A stretch of DNA of 64,000 nucleotides, taken from contig DEJQ01000008.1 in NCBI GenBank assembly GCA_002353575.1, positions 1-64,000 of the forward strand, given 5' to 3'. This DNA is from Prevotellaceae bacterium UBA2744. Lineage in GTDB: Bacteria > Bacteroidota > Bacteroidia > Bacteroidales > Bacteroidaceae. The notes under the pieces were generated by a model, which had not been told where the DNA came from, searched no databases, and saw nothing but the letters and a program-made list of their open reading frames with translations. How positions within the stretch are numbered: the first letter of the stretch is position 1; each line of letters opens with the position of its first letter. This document shows, one piece after another, positions 1-7,460 of this stretch. The position numbers were made by a program, and so were the translations under genes.

Positions 1-144
1 TCTAATTCCGAAAACTCCGAAAACTCCGAAAATTCAGGCAGTGGCAACTCCAGCAGTAACACCGGTAACGAAAATTCCGGCAGTGGCTCGACTACGCCGA
101 CCGACCCGACTGAACCAGTCGTAGGAGAAGGCGACGAAGGATAG
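1..144 (+). CDS. C-terminal tail of an unidentified low-complexity protein (partial)
   Basis: The first 47 codons are open in frame 1 and end at TAG 142-144. They encode a tail made almost entirely of Ser, Asn, Glu, Gly and Thr, with three tandem Ser-Glu-Asn units, then a Thr/Pro/Asp stretch and an acidic Gly/Glu end. No fold can be assigned. Bacteroidales HU-like DNA-binding proteins can carry Gly/Ser/Asp-rich tails of this sort, but a linker or surface protein would look the same. The 5' part lies outside the window. It converges on the 304-1824 gene and they share the hairpin at 224-257. Confidence 0.6.
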   Translation, partial: SNSENSENSENSGSGNSSSNTGNENSGSGSTTPTDPTEPVVGEGDEG

Positions 145-223
145 AAGCCAATGCAGAATGAAAAATGCACAACGGAGAATCCGGGAGGCTTTTTTTGACA
201 GCAGAGCTCCTATGAACATGAAG

Positions 224-260
224 AAATCCTCCTGACCGCGATGGTCGGGAGGATTTTCTT
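224..260. terminator. Bidirectional intrinsic terminator
   Basis: A 9-bp arm at 224-232 pairs with 248-256, then a T/G pair, then a 4-bp arm 234-237/243-246 around the loop 238-242. T-rich sequence follows on the + side (254-260) and A-rich sequence on the other, so it can end both the + strand gene stopping at 144 and the - strand gene ending at 304. Confidence 0.8.
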
Positions 261-303
261 GTATATATACATGATTGTATGCGAGTATGTGTAGGCTTGA
301 CGC

Positions 304-1824
304 TTACTTCTTCAGCAGTTTTGCGACGGTGCCATCGGCCTTGCGGCAGATGTAGATTTTGCCTGCCTCAGGTGTCTGTACCTTGATGCCGTCGAGAGTG
401 TAGTACGACGGGGTCTGGTCGGCAACAGGAGCTATGTTTCTGATGGCTGTGGCAGTTGTGTTCTCTGCATAGATGATGTATGCTTTTTTCACTTCCAAGT
501 CGGCACTGACTACAACTATTCCGATGGTGTATATGCATGAGGTCTCGTCGTATTCGACAGACTTCACAACATGTGCCGTAGGTGATTCGGTATCCACCTC
601 GATGTCGTCGGCGGTGACGGCTTCATCAACATCGATGTAGTAGATTAAATCGTCGGAAGAGAAATCCTCTACGCTCTCACCGTTCACCTTGATGTCGGTG
701 ACGTCGGTGTTGTAGATGAACGAGATGTCGTCAACGAGGACTTCGTCGCCATCGCTGCCCTGTCCAGGGTCGGCATTGGTAGAGATGGTTACGAGTACTG
801 CCTTAGGCTCTACGCTATTGTCTGTGTATTCGAACGGAGCTGCGACGCGTACCCACTCGTCGCCAGTCACAGCAATCTGGTTGTTCTTTGCCTTAGCCAC
901 TACGTTGGTGTATGCCTTGTCCTCGGGATCCTGATAGCGAGTGCCGTCGGTGATGACCGCGCTGACGGTAGCGTATGGGTGGGCTGCGTTTGCAGTGCCC
1001 TGCTTGAACTTAACCCAAAGGGCTATTGAGTCCGGACGAGAGTACATTGGAGAATAGAATGGGTCGCCATTGCCATCCTTGTCGGCAGAACTCATGTCAA
1101 GGTATGCGTGGTTTGCCGGATCTGATGCCGATATACTGCCTGCATTCATGCGGCCTGTAGTCATAGTACCATTGGCAATGATGCCAAAAATGGATGTGGA
1201 GAAGATGCGCGCACTGGCTTCACCTGTGTGTGCATCGGCCGACTTGCTGATGTGGTGACCTGCAAGTGCAGCCAGAGAGCCTGACGCACTTTCGAATGAG
1301 TGCCATGCGTTTGGCTCTACGTATTCGCCAGACGTCGTGTGCCAATTCTCGAAGCTGCGGTTTGCCAGCTGGTAGCCCTCGCCGATTTCCACCTGGATAG
1401 TCTGTCCGAGTGACTTCGTCAGGTCGATGTCGATGTAACAGCGGACGTGGTCGCCAACAATTTTGCCGGTGAGCACCACATTTACTGGAGGAAGCATATC
1501 TGCCATCCATACTTGCACGTTAGGGTCGTCGCCCCGAGTGATGGTAACCTGTGCGTCTGTGAGAAGCAGTGTTGCATCGCCGTCCTTCACCGGCTCGATT
1601 CCCTTGAGTTCGACATTACCCACGCCCATAGGTCCGTCGGCGCTCTGGAGCATGAAGTTCTTCAGGTTGAAGTCGTAGAGACCACCATTCTCGGTGATAG
1701 AGATGAGCGATGTCTGTTCGGTTGACACTCCGTTCACTGTGATCACCATAGGAACGGTGTAGTCGGTTGCGCGTGCAGCAAGAGCTGATGCTGCAACGAG
1801 AAGAAGAGTAAAGAGTTTCTTCAT
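304..1824 (-). CDS. Secreted calycin-like / PCMD-domain protein with C-terminal sorting-type tail
   Basis: 506 residues. A Sec signal (M-K-K, Leu/Ala core, cut near residue 19) is followed by a beta-rich region (about 20-150) that resembles the Bacteroidales calycin-like domain. From about residue 155 (NRSFENWH) to 370 it matches the PCMD family (putative carbohydrate metabolism domain), ending in the typical VLVDDISFIYN strand. The last 35 or so residues (Tyr-Thr-Leu-Asp-Gly-Ile-Lys-Val ... Gly-Lys-Ile-Tyr-Ile) resemble the C-terminal sorting domains of Bacteroidetes secreted proteins. It probably acts at the cell surface; the ligand is unknown. It is 51 bp downstream of the barrel gene on the same strand, and the PCMD lipoprotein lies beyond, so the three may form one operon. 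Domain names come from family memory, not a search. Confidence 0.75.
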   Translation of the reverse strand: MKKLFTLLLVAASALAARATDYTVPMVITVNGVSTEQTSLISITENGGLYDFNLKNFMLQSADGPMGVGNVELKGIEPVKDGDATLLLTDAQVTITRGDDPNVQVWMADMLPPVNVVLTGKIVGDHVRCYIDIDLTKSLGQTIQVEIGEGYQLANRSFENWHTTSGEYVEPNAWHSFESASGSLAALAGHHISKSADAHTGEASARIFSTSIFGIIANGTMTTGRMNAGSISASDPANHAYLDMSSADKDGNGDPFYSPMYSRPDSIALWVKFKQGTANAAHPYATVSAVITDGTRYQDPEDKAYTNVVAKAKNNQIAVTGDEWVRVAAPFEYTDNSVEPKAVLVTISTNADPGQGSDGDEVLVDDISFIYNTDVTDIKVNGESVEDFSSDDLIYYIDVDEAVTADDIEVDTESPTAHVVKSVEYDETSCIYTIGIVVVSADLEVKKAYIIYAENTTATAIRNIAPVADQTPSYYTLDGIKVQTPEAGKIYICRKADGTVAKLLKK

Positions 1825-1875
1825 AAGCCTTGATTGTTTTTTAAAGTTGAATACTATATATATAATGTTTTGCCG

Positions 1876-2637
1876 TTATTTGATGCGATAGAACAATCCG
1901 ATGGTACCATAGATTGGGTAGAGGGTCTGTTCTACTGTTTTGAAGTCGCTGTGGTGTATGCCTGTGAGTCCCCATGCGAGGTCGGCAGAGGCACCAAAGT
2001 GTGGGATGAACTCCCAATCCACTCCTGCCGACAGACCGAACTGGCAGGTGCGCATATCGTCGCTGAAGTCGTAGGTAGCCCACTCCCCCTCTCTGCTGCC
2101 CATGACCACCTTGGAGCCCGTTGGGTTGTCCTTGCGCAGGTAGCCGTCGAAGGCATAGCCCTCGAATTTCTTATGCAGAAGGATGGAGAGATATGGCCCC
2201 GCCTTCAGGTTCACCCTACTGCCCAGGCGGATAGTGAGCAGCACGGGTATGGTGAGCATACGCTGGCGCACCTGTTGGCGCACGTGTCCGGTGTAGAGTC
2301 CGTCGAGCACGTCGTCGTCCATTTTCACCTCCATGTGGTAGCCCTTGGTCGTCACCTCGGTGTCCATATCCTTCATTTCGAATCGGAGACCAGCCTGGAG
2401 TCCGAGCCTGTGGTTGAAGTCATAGCTGCAGTCGAAACCGAACATGAAGTTGGGAGTGAGACGGAAAGTGTCGATGCCGCGAATCTGTGCGGGCACGCCC
2501 AAGGGGGCAGTGCCGCCGACGGCATAGCCCATACGCGCCTTCATGTGGAAGGGGCTGTCGGCAGTCTGAGCTGAAGCCTGTGCCCCCCCGAAAGCGACTG
2601 CGGCGAGAGCGAGTATATACGATGCGATGTGTTTCAT
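1876..2637 (-). CDS. Outer-membrane beta-barrel protein (PorT/OMP_b-brl-like)
   Basis: 253 residues: a cleavable signal ending at Ala-Ser-Ala-Gln (about 24), then alternating hydrophobic/polar strands ending in an aromatic-rich strand (TIGLFYRIK), as in small 8- to 10-strand outer-membrane barrels of the Bacteroidetes. Phrases such as LGLQAGLRFEMK, VNLKAGPYLSILL and FGLSAGVDWEF are typical of the PorT-like family. Its ATG overlaps the stop of the upstream PCMD lipoprotein by 4 bp (2634-2637), which indicates translational coupling. Barrel genes often pair with PCMD genes in this phylum, so a joint surface complex is a reasonable inference. No transported substrate can be named. Confidence 0.8.
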   Translation of the reverse strand: MKHIASYILALAAVAFGGAQASAQTADSPFHMKARMGYAVGGTAPLGVPAQIRGIDTFRLTPNFMFGFDCSYDFNHRLGLQAGLRFEMKDMDTEVTTKGYHMEVKMDDDVLDGLYTGHVRQQVRQRMLTIPVLLTIRLGSRVNLKAGPYLSILLHKKFEGYAFDGYLRKDNPTGSKVVMGSREGEWATYDFSDDMRTCQFGLSAGVDWEFIPHFGASADLAWGLTGIHHSDFKTVEQTLYPIYGTIGLFYRIK

Positions 2638-3788
2638 TCTGACTGTTCTGATGTTTGGTCTGACTGGTATGATATATCTACTTCATCTATATATAATGTG
2701 CTGCCTACGGCTCCCTCGAAGGTATCGCCCGTCTTGCTTGACGAGAATACGAGTGCGAGATTGTAGCCCCGGTTGGCAAGCAGCTTGGCGTCGATGGGCG
2801 TAGTGCCCTCGAATCTCATTTCGAAGCGTGTCCATTCGTCGGTGGCAGGCAGTGAAGCCACCTCGGCCGAGCGGACTATGAAGCGGCTGGTACGCACGTC
2901 GTCGCCGTGGAGCATCACCTCGTTGCCCTCTTCGTCGTGGTTCAGGTAGAGCACGGAATAGATTGTAGGCTGGTCGATGCGGTCGGGCAACTCTTTGAAA
3001 TCCTTATCTGTGAAGACAGGTCCGGGGGTGTATTTATAGTATCCGGAAATCTTCACGGGTTCCTTGGTGAAGGGTGTGCCCATCTGAGTACACAGAAGCG
3101 TGTTGGTGAGAGCATGGCTCACGTCGAATCCGCCCAGGTAGAAATTGCCGGCAGCGATAGGTTTCTTGAATGTCTTGCCCCAGGAACCCGTAGAGCAGGT
3201 GGTGAGACGCACGCACCTGCCCTCTACGCCGCCATCGTCGGGCACCGTAGGATATTCCTCGGGCTTAGCATTTGGCTTGGCTATCATGAAGCCCTCGTTG
3301 CCCGAAGACCACAGATGATTCTTGTTTCTGTTCTGGTCGGTTATGAACCAGAGGTAATACTTGCCGTTGGCACTCAGTTCAGAGTCTTCGAAGTCGTAGT
3401 GGTTGCGCGGCAAGACACCCTCGCGGAAATCCACCCTGTACGTACGCTTCCACTGCCCGTCTTCGGATGTAACGGTATAAGTGACCGGACCCGCCGAGAA
3501 ATCCTGCACACTGCCGTCAGCAGGAGTGATGGTAGCTCCGGCTGTGATGCGGAAATGCACGGCCATCGGCGGCAGGGCGGCACGATTGCGCACCGTAAAG
3601 ATAATTTCCTCGCTGCTGGAGGGCACGTCGGAGACGCGCATATCGGTCTGCTGACTGAAATACTGCTCCAATCCATCGCCTTCCACCCATGCCTCAAGTA
3701 TGTCACACTCGGAATTCTGCGGTTCGCTCTTGATGCATGAAACAAGGAGCGCTGCCATCAGGGCTATAATATAAAATGGGTATTTCAT
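2634..3788 (-). CDS. PCMD-domain lipoprotein
   Basis: 384 residues. A lipoprotein signal is clear: a hydrophobic core followed by Leu-Val-Ser-Cys with Cys18 as the lipidated residue. An N-terminal Ig-like stretch (about 30-125, repeated beta strands ending in WKRTYRVDFREG) precedes the PCMD region, which starts near NHYDFED and ends with LYIDEVDISYQ. This layout is common in Bacteroidales surface lipoproteins believed to bind glycans. It is first in the leftward three-gene cluster; the -7 box at 3844-3851 on the - strand is the likely promoter. It is related to the C-terminal part of the 304-1824 product, so the cluster holds two PCMD proteins with different anchoring: one lipidated, one with a sorting tail. 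Confidence 0.78.
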   Translation of the reverse strand: MKYPFYIIALMAALLVSCIKSEPQNSECDILEAWVEGDGLEQYFSQQTDMRVSDVPSSSEEIIFTVRNRAALPPMAVHFRITAGATITPADGSVQDFSAGPVTYTVTSEDGQWKRTYRVDFREGVLPRNHYDFEDSELSANGKYYLWFITDQNRNKNHLWSSGNEGFMIAKPNAKPEEYPTVPDDGGVEGRCVRLTTCSTGSWGKTFKKPIAAGNFYLGGFDVSHALTNTLLCTQMGTPFTKEPVKISGYYKYTPGPVFTDKDFKELPDRIDQPTIYSVLYLNHDEEGNEVMLHGDDVRTSRFIVRSAEVASLPATDEWTRFEMRFEGTTPIDAKLLANRGYNLALVFSSSKTGDTFEGAVGSTLYIDEVDISYQSDQTSEQSE

Positions 3789-3843
3789 GATAAGAAATAA
3801 TAAATCTCCACCTTAAAAAATGCTGAATTTTCAGAAAACGCTG

Positions 3844-3873
3844 CAAAGGTACTAAATATTTTTCATACCTTTG
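3844..3873. promoter_or_regulatory. Back-to-back divergent -7 boxes (PCMD lipoprotein / fabD)
   Basis: TACCTTTG is present on the - strand at 3851-3844 and on the + strand at 3866-3873, so the two -7 elements form an 8-bp inverted repeat 14 bp apart. Both fit the Bacteroidetes TAnnTTTG rule. No good TTTG -33 box is visible on either side. The + box lies inside a possible TTG-initiated extension of fabD, which supports starting fabD at the later ATG. Confidence 0.65.
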
Positions 3874-3909
3874 CACCATTATTTAAAAAACTATAAAAAA
3901 ACAACCAAC

Positions 3910-4797
3910 ATGAAAGCATTTGTATTTCCCGGACAGGGTGCTCAGTTCTCGGGCATGGGCAAAGACCTCTACGAGACGAACCAGACAGCAAAGGAACTTT
4001 TCGATAAGGCAAACGAAATCCTCGGTTTCGACATCACAAAGATTATGTTCGAAGGCACAGCCGAGGAACTGAAGCAGACAAAGGTGACTCAGCCAGCAGT
4101 ATTCCTGCACAGCGTAATCAGCGCTATCTGCATGGGCGACGCATTCCAGCCAGACATGGTAGGCGGACACTCACTGGGCGAGTTCTCAGCCCTCGTAGCT
4201 GCAGGAGCATTGTCGTTCGAGGACGGCCTGCGCCTGGTGTCTAAGCGTGCGATGGCTATGCAGAAGGCCTGCGAGGCAGCTCCAAGCACTATGGCTGCCA
4301 TCATCGGTCTGCCTGACGAACAGATAGAGGAAGTGTGCAAACAAATCAGCAAGGAGGGCAACATCGTGGTGCCTGCAAACTACAACAACCCGGGGCAGCT
4401 CGTCATCTCAGGTAACATCGAGGCTGTGAACGAGGCTTGCGAGGCACTGAAGGCTGCCGGAGCCAAGCGTGCACTGCCACTGCCAGTAGGCGGAGCATTC
4501 CACTCTCCACTCATGCAGCCAGCCAAGGACGAACTGCAGGCAGCCATCGAACAGACCGAATTCAAGACTCCAAAATGTCCCGTATATCAAAACGTAGATG
4601 CCAAGGCACACACTAACCCCGAGGAGATAAAGCAGAACCTCATAGCTCAGCTTACTGCCCCAGTACGCTGGACTTACGAAGTGCAGGCTATGATTGCTGC
4701 CGGAGCAACCGACTTCACAGAGTGCGGACCAGGCAAGGCTCTGCAGGGCATGATTGCAAAGATCAACCGCGACGTAACTGCACACGGAATCCAATAG
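3910..4797 (+). CDS. fabD: Malonyl-CoA:ACP transacylase
   Basis: 295 residues. It moves malonyl from CoA to acyl carrier protein to feed fatty-acid elongation in the cytoplasm. The N-terminal FVFPGQGAQ, the GHSLGEFSALVAAGAL nucleophile elbow (active Ser in GHSLG), the AFHSPLM histidine and the NPGQLVISG loop are all present and the length is normal. I start at ATG 3910: a longer reading from TTG 3871 would put the first codons inside the -7 promoter box, and family members begin at MKAFVFPGQG. It is not next to other fab genes here. GH13 follows after 86 bp on the same strand. Confidence 0.95.
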   Translation: MKAFVFPGQGAQFSGMGKDLYETNQTAKELFDKANEILGFDITKIMFEGTAEELKQTKVTQPAVFLHSVISAICMGDAFQPDMVGGHSLGEFSALVAAGALSFEDGLRLVSKRAMAMQKACEAAPSTMAAIIGLPDEQIEEVCKQISKEGNIVVPANYNNPGQLVISGNIEAVNEACEALKAAGAKRALPLPVGGAFHSPLMQPAKDELQAAIEQTEFKTPKCPVYQNVDAKAHTNPEEIKQNLIAQLTAPVRWTYEVQAMIAAGATDFTECGPGKALQGMIAKINRDVTAHGIQ

Positions 4798-4883
4798 TGA
4801 AAAGTGAAAAATCTAAGTTTCTGAGGTCTGTACATAGCACACACACAGAACCTTAGACTTCAGACCTTCAACCTTAGACCATT

Positions 4884-6575
4884 ATGGAAAAACCAATCAT
4901 ATACCAGGTGTTCACGCGACTGTTCGGAGCCAACTCTACCAAGTGTGTCAGGAACGGCAGCAAGAAGGAAAACGGCTGCGGACACATGAGCGACTTCACA
5001 GGCGCAGCACTGGATGCCATCAAGGAACTGGGTGCCACCCATATCTGGTACACAGGACTCATTGAGCATGCCACCCAGGCCGACTATTCGGAATACGGAA
5101 TCAGACGCGACCACCCCGCCATCGTGAAGGGACGCGCAGGTTCGCCCTATGCCATCAAGGACTATTACGACATAGACCCCGATCTGGCAACGAAGGTGAC
5201 CGACCGCTTCCGTGAATACGAGAACCTCGTAAACCGTACGCACAAGGCAGGACTGAAGATGATAATCGACTTCGTGCCTAACCATGTGGCCCGCCAGTAC
5301 CACTCGGATGCAAAACCCATGAGCGTGCGCGACTTCGGTGAAGATGACGAACCGGCTTGGGCTTTCTCGCCGCAGAACAACTTCTACTACCTGCCAGGAA
5401 CTAAGTTCTCGCCTAACTTCGACCTCAACGATCCCGAACAGGGGCCATACGTAGAGTATCCCTGCAAGGCTACTGGCAACGACTGTTTCAGTCAGTGGGT
5501 GAGCCGCAACGACTGGTATGAAACTGTGAAATTGAACTATGGGGTAGATTATCAGGGATGTCAACAGTTAGTGTTCAGTCCATCGACTCCCGATACATGG
5601 GTGAAGATGCGCGACATTCTGCTCTTCTGGGCATCGACTGGAGTTGACGGTTTCCGCTGCGACATGGCAGAAATGGTGCCGGTGGATTTCTGGGGATGGG
5701 TGATTCCACAGATAAAGAAAGAATATCCGGGCGTAATCTTCATAGCCGAGGTGTATAACCCGAGAGAGTACCGCAACTACATCCTCCGCGGAAAGTTCGA
5801 CTACCTGTACGACAAGGTAGGACTCTATGACACGCTGCGTGCCGTAATGGGAGGACAGTCGGCAAGCCTGATTACCGGTCAGTGGCAGGCCGTGGAGGAC
5901 ATACAGAGCCATATGCTCAACTTTCTGGAGAACCACGACGAACAGCGCATTGCCAGCCGTTTCTTCGCAGGTAATGCCGAGAAGGGCAAGCCAGCCCTGC
6001 TCGTATCAGCCCTGATGCAGACCAATCCGATGATGATTTATTTCGGACAGGAACTGGGCGAACCCGGTATGGACTCAGAAGGATTTTCGGGCGAGGACGG
6101 ACGTACCACCATCTTCGACTACTGGACGGTGGATAAGATACGCCGCTGGAGAAACGGAGGAAAGTTCGACGGCAAACTGCTGACGAAGGAAGAGAAAGAC
6201 CTGCGCCACTACTACGACAAGGTACTGCGTATGTGCAACAAAGACAAGGCTATACGCGAGGGACAATTCTTCGACATCATGTATGCCAATTACGACAACG
6301 AGCTAATGGACACCAACAAGATGTATGCCTTCCTGCGCAAAGCCGGCAAGGAACTCATCCTCGTGGTGGCAAACTTCAGCGACGAGCCGCAGCGCACATG
6401 GGTGAAGATACCGGCTCATGCCTTCGACGTACTCGGCATCCCTACCCTCTCAGAAAAAACTGAATGCAAGGAACTGCTGACCCACTCGACCGAGAAGCAC
6501 ATACTCGTGCCCGACGGAACAACATACCTCGAAGTGCCTGCAAACGGAGGAAAAATACTGAAATTCACCCTATAG
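4884..6575 (+). CDS. GH13 alpha-amylase family glycoside hydrolase
   Basis: 563 residues, no signal peptide, so a cytoplasmic enzyme acting on alpha-glucans or maltooligosaccharides. The (beta/alpha)8 signatures are in order: DFVPNH (129-134), GFRCD with nucleophile Asp260, IAEV with acid/base Glu289 and FLENHDEQR with Asp352. A C-terminal beta-sandwich (about 470-563) ends the protein. The first 25 residues run straight into the barrel (IIYQVFTRLF), as in the compact amylases of this phylum. Specificity (amylase, cyclomaltodextrinase or trehalose-related) cannot be read from the sequence. It may be transcribed with fabD; no terminator is seen between them. Confidence 0.88.
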   Translation: MEKPIIYQVFTRLFGANSTKCVRNGSKKENGCGHMSDFTGAALDAIKELGATHIWYTGLIEHATQADYSEYGIRRDHPAIVKGRAGSPYAIKDYYDIDPDLATKVTDRFREYENLVNRTHKAGLKMIIDFVPNHVARQYHSDAKPMSVRDFGEDDEPAWAFSPQNNFYYLPGTKFSPNFDLNDPEQGPYVEYPCKATGNDCFSQWVSRNDWYETVKLNYGVDYQGCQQLVFSPSTPDTWVKMRDILLFWASTGVDGFRCDMAEMVPVDFWGWVIPQIKKEYPGVIFIAEVYNPREYRNYILRGKFDYLYDKVGLYDTLRAVMGGQSASLITGQWQAVEDIQSHMLNFLENHDEQRIASRFFAGNAEKGKPALLVSALMQTNPMMIYFGQELGEPGMDSEGFSGEDGRTTIFDYWTVDKIRRWRNGGKFDGKLLTKEEKDLRHYYDKVLRMCNKDKAIREGQFFDIMYANYDNELMDTNKMYAFLRKAGKELILVVANFSDEPQRTWVKIPAHAFDVLGIPTLSEKTECKELLTHSTEKHILVPDGTTYLEVPANGGKILKFTL

Positions 6576-6610
6576 ATCCAGATGGCTCTGAAATAATATT
6601 ACACTATTTA

Positions 6611-6642
6611 TTTGGTATTTCAGACGATTTGCACTACCTTTG
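6611..6642 (+). promoter_or_regulatory. rpsP promoter
   Basis: TTTG at 6611-6614, a 20-nt spacer, then TACCTTTG at 6635-6642: a full match to the Bacteroidetes housekeeping promoter. Transcription would start near 6649, giving a leader of about 120 nt. A 9-bp inverted repeat (6587-6595 with 6616-6624) brackets the -33 box and may end the GH13 transcript. Confidence 0.8.
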
Positions 6643-6768
6643 CAGCCGCTTTTACGAGATAAAAGCAAAAAAGTCAACCGTTGCTACGCGATAGCAACAT
6701 ATTCATTAACCCCAAGCCACAGAGTCAACGAGATTGGCCGAAGGCTTACAAAACAACAAAACAAAACA

Positions 6769-7359
6769 ATGAGTAAGAAGGGATCTACAAGAATCAGACT
6801 TCAGCGTCACGGTCGTAAGAACTATGCTTTTTACAGCATCGTCATTGCTAATGTAAACGCTCCACGCGACGGACGTTTCATCGAGAAGCTCGGTACTTAC
6901 AACCCAAACACCGACCCGGCTACAATCAGCCTGAACTTTGAGCGCGCACTCTACTGGGTAGAAGTTGGTGCTCAGCCAACTGACACAGTACGCAACATTC
7001 TGTCAAAGGAAGGCGTATATTTGATGAAGCACCTCAAAGGCGGTGTGAAGAAAGGCGCATTCGACGAGGCTGCTGCTGAATCAAAGTTCGCAGCATGGAA
7101 GGCAGAAAAGGCACAGAAGGCTGCTAAGTATGCTGAAGACCTCGCTAAGGCTGACAAGGCAAACGCCAAGGCTCGCCTGGAAGCAGAGAAGAAGGCTAAC
7201 GAAGCTGTTGCTGCAAAAGTCGCAGAGAAGAAGGCTGCCGCTAAGGCTGCTGAAGAAGCTGCCGCTGCTGAGGCTGCAGCAGAAGCTGCTGCAAATGCAG
7301 AGACAACTGAAGCACCTGCAGAAGAGGCTCCAGCTACTGAGGCTCCAACAGAAGCATAA
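6769..7359 (+). CDS. rpsP: 30S ribosomal protein S16 with Ala/Lys/Glu-rich extension
   Basis: 196 residues. The first 80 or so are S16 (STRIRLQRHGRKNYAFYSIVIAN, then RDGRFIEKLGTYNP), an early-assembly protein of the small subunit that binds 16S rRNA. The rest is a long low-complexity Ala/Lys/Glu tail, first basic and then acidic, as seen in other Bacteroidetes S16 proteins and likely helical or disordered. The start is set at ATG 6769; the open frame runs back to a TTG at 6640, but that lies within the promoter. It is monocistronic: rimM, trmD and rplS, its usual partners in other phyla, are absent, and a terminator follows at 7382. Confidence 0.95.
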   Translation: MSKKGSTRIRLQRHGRKNYAFYSIVIANVNAPRDGRFIEKLGTYNPNTDPATISLNFERALYWVEVGAQPTDTVRNILSKEGVYLMKHLKGGVKKGAFDEAAAESKFAAWKAEKAQKAAKYAEDLAKADKANAKARLEAEKKANEAVAAKVAEKKAAAKAAEEAAAAEAAAEAAANAETTEAPAEEAPATEAPTEA

Positions 7360-7381
7360 TCAGAAGTTGAAAGAAAAAAAG

Positions 7382-7416
7382 AAAGTCCTGAAGGCAACGC
7401 GCTTTCAGGACTTTTT
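7382..7416. terminator. Intrinsic terminator between rpsP and the C10 peptidase gene
   Basis: An 11-bp arm at 7382-7392 pairs with 7404-7414 around the loop 7393-7403, followed by T's at 7412-7416. A-rich sequence on the left (the run before 7385) lets it also work for the - strand gene ending at 7461. Confidence 0.85.
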
Positions 7417-7460
7417 CTATTTTCCCAATCAAGGAAGGAGATTCCCTGATGCACGAGACA

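Noticed and set aside
1834..2574. 246-codon open frame on the + strand
   Set aside because: It is the shadow of the barrel gene: no start context, His/Val/Glu-rich nonsense composition.
3871..3909. Thirteen-codon N-terminal extension of fabD from TTG
   Set aside because: The extension overlaps the -7 promoter box and is absent from the family.
6640..6768. Forty-three-codon extension of rpsP from TTG
   Set aside because: It begins within the promoter TACCTTTG and S16 proteins start at the later ATG.
6972..7454. 160-codon Ala/Ser-rich frame opposite rpsP
   Set aside because: It mirrors the repetitive Ala/Lys/Glu codons of the S16 tail.
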